Position numbers and translations under genes: made by a program. Below are positions 43,574 to 53,524 of a stretch of DNA of 64,000 nt, piece after piece (within the stretch, counting starts at the first letter, position 1; each line of letters opens with the position of its first letter). The stretch comes from an uncultured Alphaproteobacteria bacterium (lineage in GTDB: Bacteria; Pseudomonadota; Alphaproteobacteria; HIMB59; GCA-002718135), in contig CACOAX010000003.1 of the NCBI GenBank assembly GCA_902625365.1, forward strand, positions 1 through 64,000. Reading direction: 5' to 3'. Under the pieces are notes generated by a model that saw only the letters and a list, made by a program, of their open reading frames with translations, was not told the DNA's origin and did no database searches.

Positions 43574-44107
43574 TTATACCTTTTCTACTTGAGAATATTC
43601 TAAATCAACAGGTGTTGATCTTCCAAAAATTGAAACAGCCACTCTTAATCTTGCTTTATCTTCATCTATTTGTTCAACCTCTCCATTAAATGATGCAAAA
43701 GGTCCATCAATTACTTTTACTTGTTCCCCAACATCGTACATTATCGCAGGTCTAGATTTTTCTACACCATCAATAACTTGTTCAGATATTCTTTTTGCTT
43801 CAGCATTACTAATTGGAACTGGTTTACCTTTGTTACCTAAAAAACCACTTAACTTTGGAGTTGTTTTAATAATATGCCAAGTGTCATCATTTAAGCTCAT
43901 TTTAATCAGTATGTAGCCAGGAAAAATTTTTCTTTCTGTATTAACCCTAACACCTCTTTTTACTTCGACTACATTTTGAATAGGAACAGATATTTCTTCA
44001 ATGTGTTCTTTAACACCAAGTTTTGTTGCCTGGTCTAAAATGCTGTCAGCAACTTTTTTTTCATAACCTGAATAGGCATGAAGAACGTACCATCTCGCTT
44101 TATTCAT
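43574..44107 (-). CDS. nusG: Transcription termination/antitermination protein NusG
   Basis: ARWYVLHAYSGYEKKVA, IDGPFASFNGEVEQID. Confidence 0.97.
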   Translation of the reverse strand: MNKARWYVLHAYSGYEKKVADSILDQATKLGVKEHIEEISVPIQNVVEVKRGVRVNTERKIFPGYILIKMSLNDDTWHIIKTTPKLSGFLGNKGKPVPISNAEAKRISEQVIDGVEKSRPAIMYDVGEQVKVIDGPFASFNGEVEQIDEDKARLRVAVSIFGRSTPVDLEYSQVEKV

Positions 44108-44322
44108 TAAAAACCTGAACCTATTTCAATTATTTTTCTTATTGAGAAAGACCATATTTGATCGGTTAAAAGAAAAAACAATGAGAATAATATAATTAAT
44201 AATATAACTATTGCAGAAGAAATAAAAGTATCTCTTCTTTGAGGCCAAGTTACTTTTTGTAATTCTTGCCTAACTTGTCTTACAAAAAGAGCTGGTGATG
44301 TTTTCTTTTTTTCAATATTCAT
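44107..44322 (-). CDS. secE: Preprotein translocase SecE
   Basis: 71 aa; QELQKVTWPQRRD plus a single TM; next to nusG. Confidence 0.93.
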   Translation of the reverse strand: MNIEKKKTSPALFVRQVRQELQKVTWPQRRDTFISSAIVILLIILFSLFFLLTDQIWSFSIRKIIEIGSGF

Positions 44323-44336
44323 ATTTTCATTTCTCT

Positions 44337-44412
44337 TGGCAGGAGTGGCAGGACTTGAACCCGCAGCCCCCGGTTTTGGAGACCGGTGCTCTACCAGTTG
44401 AGCTACACTCCT
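44337..44412 (-). tRNA. tRNA-Trp (anticodon CCA), 3' CCA encoded
   Basis: Reverse strand AGGAGTGTAGCTCAACTGGTAGAGCACCGGTCTCCAAAACCGGGGGCTGCGGGTTCAAGTCCTGCCACTCCTGCCA. Confidence 0.96.
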
Positions 44413-44449
44413 AATAAGTATTGGCTAACTAATAGAGCGGTCTCTAAAA

Positions 44450-45640
44450 CTATTCAATAATTTCAGCAACAACTCCAGCGCCAACAGTTCTTCCACCTTC
44501 TCTAATTGCAAATTTTAAACCTTTATCCATTGCAATTGGAGACAAAAGAGTAACTTCCATAGCTATATTATCACCAGGCATAACCATTTCGGTACCTTCT
44601 GGTAATTTGATAGTTCCAGTTACATCAGTTGTTCTAAAGTAGAATTGAGGTCTGTAGTTTGAAAAGAATGGGGTATGTCTTCCACCTTCTTCTTTTTTTA
44701 ATACATATGCTTCTGCTTTAAATTTTGTATGAGGTTTTATTGAACCAGGTTTTGCTAATACTTGACCACGTTCAACTTCTTCTCTTTTTGTTCCACGAAG
44801 AAGAACACCAACGTTGTCTCCAGCTTCACCAGAATCTAAAAGTTTTCTAAACATTTCAACTCCAGTACATGTAGTCTTTTGAGGCTCCCTTATTCCTAGG
44901 ATTTCTATTTCCTCTCCAACTTTAACTTGACCTTGTTCAATTCTTCCAGTTACAACTGTACCTCTACCAGAAATTGAAAATACATCCTCAACTGGCATTA
45001 AGAAAGGCTGATCTACTGGTCGGCTAGGTTGTGGTATATGTTCATCAACTGCTTTCATTAATTCCATAATTGAATTTTTACCAATTTCATCATCTCTACC
45101 TTCAAGAGCTGCTAAAGCTGAACCCTTAATGATTGGGATAGTATCACCTGGGAATTCATATGAAGTAAGAAGTTCTCTAATTTCCATTTCAACTAGATCA
45201 ATTAACTCTTTGTCATCTACTTGATCAACTTTGTTCATGTATACAACGAGAGCAGGTACACCTACCTGTCTAGCTAAAAGTATGTGTTCTCTTGTTTGAG
45301 GCATTGGTCCGTCAGCTGCATTAACGACTAATATACCACCATCCATTTGAGCTGCACCAGTGATCATGTTCTTAACATAATCTGCGTGTCCTGGACAATC
45401 TACGTGAGCATAGTGTCTAGCTTCAGTTTCATATTCAACGTGTGCAGTAGATATTGTAATACCACGTTCTCTTTCTTCAGGTGCTTTATCAATGTTTGCA
45501 TAATCTGTAAATTCTGCGCCACCAGTCTCTGCTAATATTTTTGTTATAGCAGCAGTTAATGTTGTTTTACCATGATCAACGTGACCAACGGTTCCTATGT
45601 TACAATGCGGTTTGTTTCTTTCGAATTTTGCTTTAGCCAT
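44450..45640 (-). CDS. tuf: Elongation factor Tu
   Basis: 396 aa; [42 protein letters not shown]. Confidence 0.98.
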   Translation of the reverse strand: MAKAKFERNKPHCNIGTVGHVDHGKTTLTAAITKILAETGGAEFTDYANIDKAPEERERGITISTAHVEYETEARHYAHVDCPGHADYVKNMITGAAQMDGGILVVNAADGPMPQTREHILLARQVGVPALVVYMNKVDQVDDKELIDLVEMEIRELLTSYEFPGDTIPIIKGSALAALEGRDDEIGKNSIMELMKAVDEHIPQPSRPVDQPFLMPVEDVFSISGRGTVVTGRIEQGQVKVGEEIEILGIREPQKTTCTGVEMFRKLLDSGEAGDNVGVLLRGTKREEVERGQVLAKPGSIKPHTKFKAEAYVLKKEEGGRHTPFFSNYRPQFYFRTTDVTGTIKLPEGTEMVMPGDNIAMEVTLLSPIAMDKGLKFAIREGGRTVGAGVVAEIIE

Positions 45641-45667
45641 TTTTTTTACCCCAATAATTTTTTGTTA

Positions 45668-45741
45668 TGGAGCGGGTGAAGGGAATCGAACCCTCGTAGC
45701 CAGCTTGGAAGGCTGGAGCTTTACCACTAAGCTACACCCGC
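45668..45741 (-). tRNA. tRNA-Gly (anticodon TCC), CCA encoded
   Basis: Reverse strand GCGGGTGTAGCTTAGTGGTAAAGCTCCAGCCTTCCAAGCTGGCTACGAGGGTTCGATTCCCTTCACCCGCTCCA. Confidence 0.96.
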
Positions 45742-45799
45742 AACTAAACTGACTGCTTCACACACTCACTTTAATGCTTTCATCCCATTACCTCCATAA

Positions 45800-45885
45800 T
45801 GGTGGAGGGGGTAGGATTCGAACCTACGTACGCTCACGCGGGCGGATTTACAGTCCGCTGCCTTTAACCACTCGACCACCCCTCC
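45800..45885 (-). tRNA. tRNA-Tyr (anticodon GTA), CCA encoded
   Basis: Reverse strand GGAGGGGTGGTCGAGTGGTTAAAGGCAGCGGACTGTAAATCCGCC...GGTTCGAATCCTACCCCCTCCACCA; class II tRNA. Confidence 0.96.
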
Positions 45886-45902
45886 ATTTGAAGAAACAGG
45901 CC

Positions 45903-45930
45903 AATACTAATAAATTAGTATATATGTCAA
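45903..45930 (-). promoter_or_regulatory. Putative promoter of the tRNA-Tyr/tRNA-Gly/tuf operon
   Basis: Reverse strand TTGACA (45930-45925) followed by an AT-rich spacer and weak -10 candidates (AGTATT/TATTGG) upstream of tRNA-Tyr. Confidence 0.4.
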
Positions 45931-46055
45931 TCTAAAACAGCAACCTCACCTTTGCAAAATACGTATACTCGTAAAAGCAACGGCCTTTTAGACAAAAAAT
46001 GCTATTTTGTACATATCTAGATTGTATTTATTCGACAAATCTGTGATATTAAATA

Positions 46056-46817
46056 ATGAGTAAGTTTAGAAATAATAAATCTACTAAAAATCAAGGAATT
46101 CATTCAATTTTTGGTCAACATTCCGTTAAAGCAGCCCTTCAAAATGATAAAAGAGAGCATATTGAGCTTATAATTAGTAAAAATCAAATTAATTTTTCCA
46201 AAAAATATGAATCTAAAATACAAAAAATTACAATTCTTCCTCAAAATGAATTCACAAGAAAATTTGGAAATGAGAACGCAACACAGGGAGTAGTTCTAAA
46301 AACAAAAGATTTTGCTAGGCCAGGTTTAGAAGAATTTGTTAAAGTTGAAAGTAAAAAATCTAAATCAGTAATTTTAATTTTAGATCAAGTAACTGATCCT
46401 CAAAATATTGGCTCAATAATGAGATCATGTGCATTATTTGATTGTGCAGGAATTATAGTTGGAAAAGATAACTCACCAGAATTAACATCTTCACTGTATA
46501 AGTCAGCATCTGGTGCTGCAGAGATTGTAAATTATATTAGAGTAACAAATATAAGAAGAGCAATTTCTTTTCTTAAAAAAAATAATTATTGGATTTATGG
46601 TTTTGACAGTTCAAAAAGCAAAAATTCAACATTAAATTTTTCAGAAAAATCAGTTTTAGTTTTTGGTTCAGAGGGAAAAGGTATTAGAGAATTAGTGAAA
46701 AAAGAATGTGATGAAATATTACAGATTAATATGAAAAATAATTTAAAATTTGAAATAGATAGTTTGAATGTTTCTAATGCAACATCAATAGCTTTGTATC
46801 AATTTTTCTCAAGCTAA
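46056..46817 (+). CDS. rlmB: SpoU/TrmH-family 23S rRNA (guanosine-2'-O-)methyltransferase RlmB
   Basis: 253 aa; IFGQHSVKAALQN, LDQVTDPQNIGSIMRSCALF, VFGSEGKGIRELV, LNVSNATSIALYQF. Confidence 0.93.
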   Translation: MSKFRNNKSTKNQGIHSIFGQHSVKAALQNDKREHIELIISKNQINFSKKYESKIQKITILPQNEFTRKFGNENATQGVVLKTKDFARPGLEEFVKVESKKSKSVILILDQVTDPQNIGSIMRSCALFDCAGIIVGKDNSPELTSSLYKSASGAAEIVNYIRVTNIRRAISFLKKNNYWIYGFDSSKSKNSTLNFSEKSVLVFGSEGKGIRELVKKECDEILQINMKNNLKFEIDSLNVSNATSIALYQFFSS

Positions 46818-46831
46818 ATATTTATTAGGTA

Positions 46832-46907
<76 letters not shown>

Positions 46908-46957
46908 ACTAAAATTGCATTTATATTAAATTACAAATTCGACAAGAATTTTATAAG

Positions 46958-47080
46958 TTAAATTCCAGGAATATAAGGAACTCCATCACCTTTTACTCTT
47001 TCATTTATTTCGCTTAATGTAGAGCAAGCTGTGATTGGACTAAATACAAGAAATAAAATTATTAAAATTTTTTTAATCAT
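46958..47080 (-). CDS. Very small putative lipoprotein
   Basis: MIKKILIILFLVFSPITAC|STLSEINERVKGDGVPYIPGI: signal peptide plus lipobox-like Cys, mature part ~22 aa. Confidence 0.5.
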   Translation of the reverse strand: MIKKILIILFLVFSPITACSTLSEINERVKGDGVPYIPGI

Positions 47081-47087
47081 ATAATAT

Positions 47088-49841
47088 TTATAACTTTTCA
47101 ATTTTTGCTGCACAATATTTAAATTCAGGAATTTTTCCATATGGATCTAGAGCTGGATTAGTTAATAGATTTGCTGCAGCTTCGTTGTAACAAAAAGGAA
47201 TAAATATAACGCCTTCAGGTATAGCTCTGTCTTGCCTAATTCTAATGTCTAAAGATCCTCTTCTAGTTGAAACTTTTATTTTATCACCTGGTTTCATATC
47301 ATTCTTTAAAATGTCATTAGGCGATATTGATACTGATGGTTCTGGTTCAATAGCATCCAAATTTGAAGCTTTTCTTGTCATAGCTCCAGTATGCCAATGT
47401 TCTAATTGTCTGCCTGTAGTTAAAATTAATCCAAAATCTTCGTCAGGCATTTCATTTGGTGAAGTAACACTTGCTGGAACAAACTTTCCTTTCCCTGTTT
47501 CATTCGGAAATTTATCACCAAATACTATTTCTTCTCCAGGTGTAGTTGGTGATTTGCTAGGATAAGTGACTGAGTTTTCAATATCAAGTCTGTCCCATGA
47601 AATATTATTTAAAGATGGCATTGTTAAGCTCATTTCTTCATAAATTTCTTTTGGGTGATTATAGTTCCAATCTAAACCCATTTTTTTACCTAATTCATTA
47701 GTAATCCACCAATCTTCTTTGGCATGACCTGGAGCGTCGATTGCTTTTCTTCCCATTTGCACTTGCCTATTTGTATTAGTTGCTGTTCCATTCTTTTCAG
47801 GCCAAGCAGAAGCGGGAAAAATAACATCAGCGTAGGTAGCAGTTTCTGTGAGAAAAATATCTTGAACAACTAAATGATCTAACATCTGCAATGCCTCTCT
47901 TGCATGATTAAGATCAGGATCAGACATTGCAGGATTTTCACCTAAGATGTACATCCCTTTTATTGTCTTTTCATGGATCGCATCCATTATTTCTACCACT
48001 GTTAGCCCTTTCTTATGATCCAAAGGGGCATTCCAAAATTTTTCAAAAAAATCTTTGTTGTTATTTTTTTCTACTAATTGATAATCTGGGTACATCATCG
48101 GTATTAAACCTGCATCAGATGCACCTTGAACATTATTTTGTCCTCTTAAAGGATGCAAACCTGAGCCCCTTTTACCAACATTGCCTGTCATTAATGCTAA
48201 GGATATTAAACATCTTGCATTATCAGTTCCATGTACATGCTGAGAAACTCCCATACCCCAAAATATTATTCCTTTATCAGTATTTGCATATAGTCTTGCA
48301 ACTTCTCGAATTAAATCTGCTGATATACCCGTTTCATTTTCCATAATATCAGGTGAATAATTTTTTAAATGTTTTTTTAGTTTGTCAAAGCCTTCAGTTT
48401 GTTTTTTTATATATTCTGTATTAAATAAATTTTCTTCAATTATGACATTCATAATTGAATTAAGTAGGGCCACATCAGATCCTGGTTTAAATTGCAACAT
48501 ATGAGTTGCATGTTTTTTCAATGCATGACCTCTTGGATCCATTACAATTAATTTAGATCCTTTTTTTGCAGCATTTTTAAAAAATGTTGCGGCAACTGGA
48601 TGATTCTCAGTTGGATTAGCTCCAATCACTATGATTACATCTGAGTGTTCAACCTCATAAAAAGGCGCTGTAACAGCTCCTGAACCAATAGTTTCTAATA
48701 AAGCAGCGACAGATGATGCGTGACAAAGACGGGTGCAATGATCAACATTATTTGTATTAAAACCAGTTCTTATAAGTTTTTGAAATAAATAAGCTTCCTC
48801 ATTAGAACACTTTGCTGATCCAAAACCAGCTAAATTGCTTTTTCCATTTCTTTTCTTTTTTAAGTCAAGAAAACCTTCAGCTGCAAAATCTATTGCTTCT
48901 TCCCAACTAGCTTCTCTAAAATATTCATGAATATTAGAAAAATTTATACTTGGATGTAGGTCTTTCTTCTTACCTTTAATCCTTATTAATGGCTTTGTAA
49001 GTCTTTCAGGATTATTGACATAATCAAAACCAAACCTGCCTTTGACACACAATCTATTTTTATTAGCTGGACCATCAATACCATTTACATATTTTATTTT
49101 ATTATCTTTAACATTGTATTCAATTTGACATCCAACACCACAATATGGACACACACTGTTAACTTTTTTATCTACATTACTGTGACCAACACCATCTTTA
49201 TCAACAACTGAGGCTGGCATAAGTGCACCAGTCGGACACGCTTGAACACATTCACCACAAGCAACACAAGTGCTATCTCCCATTGGATCATCAAAATCAA
49301 AAACAATTTTTGAATTTTCTCCTCTATATGCCATGCCAATAACATCATTAACTTGAACTTCTCTGCAAGCTCTCACACACAGGTTGCATTGAATACATGC
49401 ATCTAAATTAACGGCCATGCTTGGGTGTGAAGTATCAGATTGGCAGGGAGTTTTTTTTGGGAATCTGCTTTCCTTAACTTCTACTTTATCTATCCAATTC
49501 CAAAACTTTGAATCATTATCATGCGAAATATCTCTTTCGGGCTGATCTGATAAAAGTAGTTCAAAAACTAACTCTCTAGATTTTTTTGCTTTCTCAGATG
49601 AAGTATTTACCTTCATTTCATTAGTAGGTTTTCTAATACATGAAGCTGCTAATACTCTTTCTCCCTCGATTTCAACCATACAAGCTCTACAATTACCATC
49701 AGCTCTGTAACCTGGTTTATTCGCATAACATAAATGTGGTATTTCAGTCCCAAGCCTATTAGCAACTTGCCAAATTGTTTCATCTTGAAGAGCCTCAACT
49801 TTTTTTTCATTTAAATAAAATTTAATTTTGTTTTCACTCAT
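47088..49841 (-). CDS. fdsA: NAD-dependent formate dehydrogenase alpha subunit (molybdo/tungsto, Cys-type)
   Basis: N-terminal 2Fe-2S and ferredoxin domains, CPYCGVGCQIEY, NVDHCTRLCHASSVAALLET (catalytic Cys), GANPTENHPV; start set at MSENKIKF. Confidence 0.93.
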   Translation of the reverse strand: MSENKIKFYLNEKKVEALQDETIWQVANRLGTEIPHLCYANKPGYRADGNCRACMVEIEGERVLAASCIRKPTNEMKVNTSSEKAKKSRELVFELLLSDQPERDISHDNDSKFWNWIDKVEVKESRFPKKTPCQSDTSHPSMAVNLDACIQCNLCVRACREVQVNDVIGMAYRGENSKIVFDFDDPMGDSTCVACGECVQACPTGALMPASVVDKDGVGHSNVDKKVNSVCPYCGVGCQIEYNVKDNKIKYVNGIDGPANKNRLCVKGRFGFDYVNNPERLTKPLIRIKGKKKDLHPSINFSNIHEYFREASWEEAIDFAAEGFLDLKKKRNGKSNLAGFGSAKCSNEEAYLFQKLIRTGFNTNNVDHCTRLCHASSVAALLETIGSGAVTAPFYEVEHSDVIIVIGANPTENHPVAATFFKNAAKKGSKLIVMDPRGHALKKHATHMLQFKPGSDVALLNSIMNVIIEENLFNTEYIKKQTEGFDKLKKHLKNYSPDIMENETGISADLIREVARLYANTDKGIIFWGMGVSQHVHGTDNARCLISLALMTGNVGKRGSGLHPLRGQNNVQGASDAGLIPMMYPDYQLVEKNNNKDFFEKFWNAPLDHKKGLTVVEIMDAIHEKTIKGMYILGENPAMSDPDLNHAREALQMLDHLVVQDIFLTETATYADVIFPASAWPEKNGTATNTNRQVQMGRKAIDAPGHAKEDWWITNELGKKMGLDWNYNHPKEIYEEMSLTMPSLNNISWDRLDIENSVTYPSKSPTTPGEEIVFGDKFPNETGKGKFVPASVTSPNEMPDEDFGLILTTGRQLEHWHTGAMTRKASNLDAIEPEPSVSISPNDILKNDMKPGDKIKVSTRRGSLDIRIRQDRAIPEGVIFIPFCYNEAAANLLTNPALDPYGKIPEFKYCAAKIEKL

Positions 49842-51537
49842 AAGTGATCTCGTTTTCAAAATATTTTAGTACGGAGTTAAGTGGATTTGTTGCTGCTTGA
49901 CCTAGTCCACAAATAGAAGCTTGAGACATAACTTGTGATAAGTCAGCTAATTTTTCTTTATTCCATTTTTTTTCTTTCATTAATTTAACTGTTTTTTCTG
50001 TACCAGCTCTACATGGCGTGCATTGTCCGCAACTTTCTTCCTCAAAGAAACGAAGTAAATTAAGTGCTACATCTTTCATATTATCTTTATCAGATAAAAC
50101 TACTATAGCTGCAGAACCAAGAAAACATCCAGCATCGGTTAATTCTTTTGAGCCATAATCTAAAGGAATGTTATTCATAGATGCTGGTAAAATTCCTCCA
50201 GAAGCACCGCCAGGAAGATATCCTTTAAATATGTGTCCTTCCTCCATACCATCACAATAATTATCAATTAATTCTTGAATTGTAACTCCTGCAGGAGCGA
50301 CCTTTACACCGGGCGATTTGACATGACCAGATACTGAAAAACTATGAAATCCTTTTTTTCCACCAGAACCCTGATCAGCAAACCATTTTGGTCCTTTCTG
50401 AATTATATCTCTTATCCAATATAATGTTTCTAAATTATTTGTTAGTGTAGGTGAACCAAATAATCCAATCTCAGCAACATAAGGTGGTCTATGTCGTGGC
50501 AGCCCTCTTTTACCTTCTATACTTTCAATCATTGCAGACTCTTCACCACAAATGTAAGCACCTGCACCTCTTCTTACTATAAAATGATCTTTAGAAATTA
50601 TATTTTCTTGTTCTAACTTTTTTATTTCATCATTCAAAATTTTAATTACGGCAGGATATTCATCTCTCATATAAATATATACCTTATCAGCACTAATGAA
50701 AGTTGATGCAATTAAAGCACCTTCCAAAAATCTATGAGGATCTCTCTCAAGATAAGATCTGTCTTTAAATGTGCCGGGCTCTCCTTCATCACCATTTACA
50801 GCTACATATTTATTTCCTTTATATCCTGATACAATTTCCCATTTTTTTCCAGTAGGAAAACCTGCTCCGCCCTTACCCTTCAAACCACTTTCATTAAGTG
50901 AATCTAGTATTTGTTTTTTTGAAATTTCACCTTGTTTAATTTTTTTTGCAACTTCGTATCCACCTTGTTTCTTATATTGTTGTAAATCAATATAATCAGG
51001 AATAATTGGATCAAATTTATTATCCTCTATTGTTTTTTTTACAGCTGTTAAATTAGCATTATCAACATAATTTTTACCAACACAAACTGTGGGAGCAACT
51101 TGACATCTCCCCATACAAGGACCTGGAACAACTTTAATATTTTGATTTTGTAAACTTTTCAGATCATCTAGTAATTTATGCGCTCCAAATAATTCACATG
51201 TTAAACTTTCACATACTCTAATCACTTTAATAGGATTATAATTTTCACTATTTTTAACTATGTTAAAATGAGCATAAAATGTTGCTACTTCATAAATTTC
51301 GGTAAGAGGTAAATTTGTTAGTGTTGATAGTGCCACAAGATGCTTATCATACAAAACTCCAAAATTGTCCTGCAAAACATGCAAATATTCAATCAACTCA
51401 TCTCGCTTAAAGTTAGTTGCATTAAAAAGTTTAGATACTTCGTCGAGATAAATATCTTCAACCTGCCTTCCTTTAGGCGACCATCTTCTCTTCTTTTTTT
51501 TTAAAGAAGTTTCTGTTTGAGAAACAAATTTATCCAT
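49834..51537 (-). CDS. fdsB: Formate dehydrogenase fused gamma-beta subunit (NuoE-like + NuoF-like)
   Basis: N-terminal NuoE-like (ATFYAHFNI, VCESLTCELFGAHKLL, GPCMGRCQVAPTV) followed by NuoF-like (SGLKGKGGAGFPTGKKW, NGDEGEPGTFKDR, EESCGQCTPCRAGTEK). Confidence 0.92.
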   Translation of the reverse strand: MDKFVSQTETSLKKKKRRWSPKGRQVEDIYLDEVSKLFNATNFKRDELIEYLHVLQDNFGVLYDKHLVALSTLTNLPLTEIYEVATFYAHFNIVKNSENYNPIKVIRVCESLTCELFGAHKLLDDLKSLQNQNIKVVPGPCMGRCQVAPTVCVGKNYVDNANLTAVKKTIEDNKFDPIIPDYIDLQQYKKQGGYEVAKKIKQGEISKKQILDSLNESGLKGKGGAGFPTGKKWEIVSGYKGNKYVAVNGDEGEPGTFKDRSYLERDPHRFLEGALIASTFISADKVYIYMRDEYPAVIKILNDEIKKLEQENIISKDHFIVRRGAGAYICGEESAMIESIEGKRGLPRHRPPYVAEIGLFGSPTLTNNLETLYWIRDIIQKGPKWFADQGSGGKKGFHSFSVSGHVKSPGVKVAPAGVTIQELIDNYCDGMEEGHIFKGYLPGGASGGILPASMNNIPLDYGSKELTDAGCFLGSAAIVVLSDKDNMKDVALNLLRFFEEESCGQCTPCRAGTEKTVKLMKEKKWNKEKLADLSQVMSQASICGLGQAATNPLNSVLKYFENEITYE

Positions 51538-51582
51538 TCTACCGTTCCAATTATTATAATATATATTAAGTAACAAAATGTC

Positions 51583-51834
51583 ATGAAAGATTTGGTTGAA
51601 AATTATGAAATAGTTCTTGATACTAGTGGTACAGAATGTCCTATCCCTGTTCTTAAAGCAAGGAAACTTGCTTCAGAATTAACAAAAGATGTTGTTATCA
51701 AAGTGATAGCAACAGATCCTCTAGCAGAAGCAGATTTTGAGCATTACTGTGAACAATCGAAATTTGAATATTTAAGTTGTACTAAAGAAGACGGAAAAAT
51801 AGTTATTAAGTATAAGTTTAAAAAGGAAACCTAA
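51583..51834 (+). CDS. tusA: TusA/SirA family sulfurtransferase
   Basis: 83 aa; LDTSGTECPIPVLKARKLASEL with CPxP motif. Confidence 0.88.
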   Translation: MKDLVENYEIVLDTSGTECPIPVLKARKLASELTKDVVIKVIATDPLAEADFEHYCEQSKFEYLSCTKEDGKIVIKYKFKKET

Positions 51835-53042
51835 AACAGAGTTTCAAAATCGTAGTAATTAAATATATCACCTTTTTTTACTTCAGATATATCTTCGTCT
51901 ATTTCTATAATCCCATCAGAGTATGAAACTGAGCTAATCATTCCAGATCCTTGCTTTGGATATTTAATAGCAACATCTTGATTGTTTATTGTTTTTTTAA
52001 TTATTCTTAGCCATTCCATTCTTTGCGTTTTCTTCTTCATACTAAAATTACAAATTATTTTTTTTGAATTAGGTAATTTGAAGAATCCTCCTGATAATTT
52101 TTCTATTAATGGTTTAATTAACATAGCATATAAAAGTTGTACTGATACTGGGTTTCCAGGTAAACAAATAACATAACAACTATTTATTTTTCCTATGGCA
52201 ATCGGTCTACCTGGTTTAATTGCAGCTCTCCAAAAAAAAATCTTACCTAAACTTGATAATGCATCAATTAAATGATCCTCTTCACCTACTGAAGCACCTC
52301 CAGCAGTAATAATAATATTATTTTTTTTTGAAGCTTTTAAAAGATTACTTTTTACAACTTTTAAATTATCTTTTAAGTTTCCAAAATATTTTTTTGAAAC
52401 AAATCTTTGATCAAGCAGTGAATCAAGGGCAAAATAATTTGAATTATTAATTTCTGAATTTTTTAAATTGTGAGTTGGTTTACGTAATTCATTACCACTT
52501 GTAAAAAAGCCAATTTTAATTTTTTTAAAAACTTTGACTTTTCTAATACCTGAAGCTGCAATTAAATTAATATTTTGGTAATTAATTTTAGTTCCTTTGG
52601 ATAAAATTTTTTGGTTCTTTCTAATATCCTCACCTTTTAATCTATAATTTTCACCAAATTTTGGAAATTTCAAAATTTTAATCTTATCTTTATCAATTAA
52701 TATATTTTCTTGCATAACTATAGTGGAAGAATTGGAAGGCATTCTCGCACCAGTAAATACTCTTATAGCTTCACCTGATTTAATTTTTATATTTTTTTTA
52801 TCACCAGCTGCAATTCTTCTAGAACAATAAAAATATTTGTTATTTAAATCTTTTTTTAGTAATGCATAACCATCTACTGCAGAATTATTAAATGGAGGTA
52901 AGTTTACCTTACTTTTTAAATCCTCAAATAAAAATCTTCCACGCGAATTTTGTAAGTTTACTAATTCTGATTTTATTACAATATTTTTCTGTTTTTTGAA
53001 AAATTCAATTATTTGTTTTTTTGTAAGTGGTGATTTATTCAT
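51831..53042 (-). CDS. moeA: Molybdopterin molybdenumtransferase MoeA
   Basis: 403 aa; LPPFNNSAVDGYAL, VFTGARMP, TAGGASVGEEDHL, LPGNPVSVQLLY. Confidence 0.94.
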   Translation of the reverse strand: MNKSPLTKKQIIEFFKKQKNIVIKSELVNLQNSRGRFLFEDLKSKVNLPPFNNSAVDGYALLKKDLNNKYFYCSRRIAAGDKKNIKIKSGEAIRVFTGARMPSNSSTIVMQENILIDKDKIKILKFPKFGENYRLKGEDIRKNQKILSKGTKINYQNINLIAASGIRKVKVFKKIKIGFFTSGNELRKPTHNLKNSEINNSNYFALDSLLDQRFVSKKYFGNLKDNLKVVKSNLLKASKKNNIIITAGGASVGEEDHLIDALSSLGKIFFWRAAIKPGRPIAIGKINSCYVICLPGNPVSVQLLYAMLIKPLIEKLSGGFFKLPNSKKIICNFSMKKKTQRMEWLRIIKKTINNQDVAIKYPKQGSGMISSVSYSDGIIEIDEDISEVKKGDIFNYYDFETLF

Positions 53043-53524
53043 TACATTTTTTCTAAAATAAAGTTAACAATATTATCTATCTCATCTTTTTTAAATTGTT
53101 TTAAGTCTGTATTGATTTCTTGTTCAGAAATTATTGCTTTTATATTTGAAATTTTATTAAATAAATGATGATTACTACCCTTTTTAATAATCTCAATTTT
53201 TGGATGATTATCATTTTTAAAACCTTCTACAATAACAATATCAGTTTCATTTAATTGTTTTAATAAATCATTTAAAGTTTGTTCCTTAAAATTATTAAGT
53301 TCAGTAATTTTTGCCCATCTTTTTGATGAACTTACTATTACTTGTGAAGATCCTGCTTCTCTATGAATAAAGCTATCTGTACCTTTATGATCTATTTCAA
53401 ATTCATGGTGAGCGTGCTTAATTGATGCAACACGATAGTTTTTAGTTTTAAGTTTATTAATAATTTTACTTGCAAAATATGTTTTTCCAGAGTTTTTCCA
53501 TCCAACTATTCCTACTATTTTCAT
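53042..53524 (-). CDS. mobB: Molybdopterin-guanine dinucleotide biosynthesis protein MobB
   Basis: GIVGWKNSGKTYFASKII, ASIKHAHHEFEIDHKGTDSF. Confidence 0.93.
   Translation of the reverse strand: MKIVGIVGWKNSGKTYFASKIINKLKTKNYRVASIKHAHHEFEIDHKGTDSFIHREAGSSQVIVSSSKRWAKITELNNFKEQTLNDLLKQLNETDIVIVEGFKNDNHPKIEIIKKGSNHHLFNKISNIKAIISEQEINTDLKQFKKDEIDNIVNFILEKM

Noticed and set aside
47927-48346. 139-aa + strand ORF inside fdsA
   Set aside because: Antisense to a strongly conserved catalytic region; no family motif.
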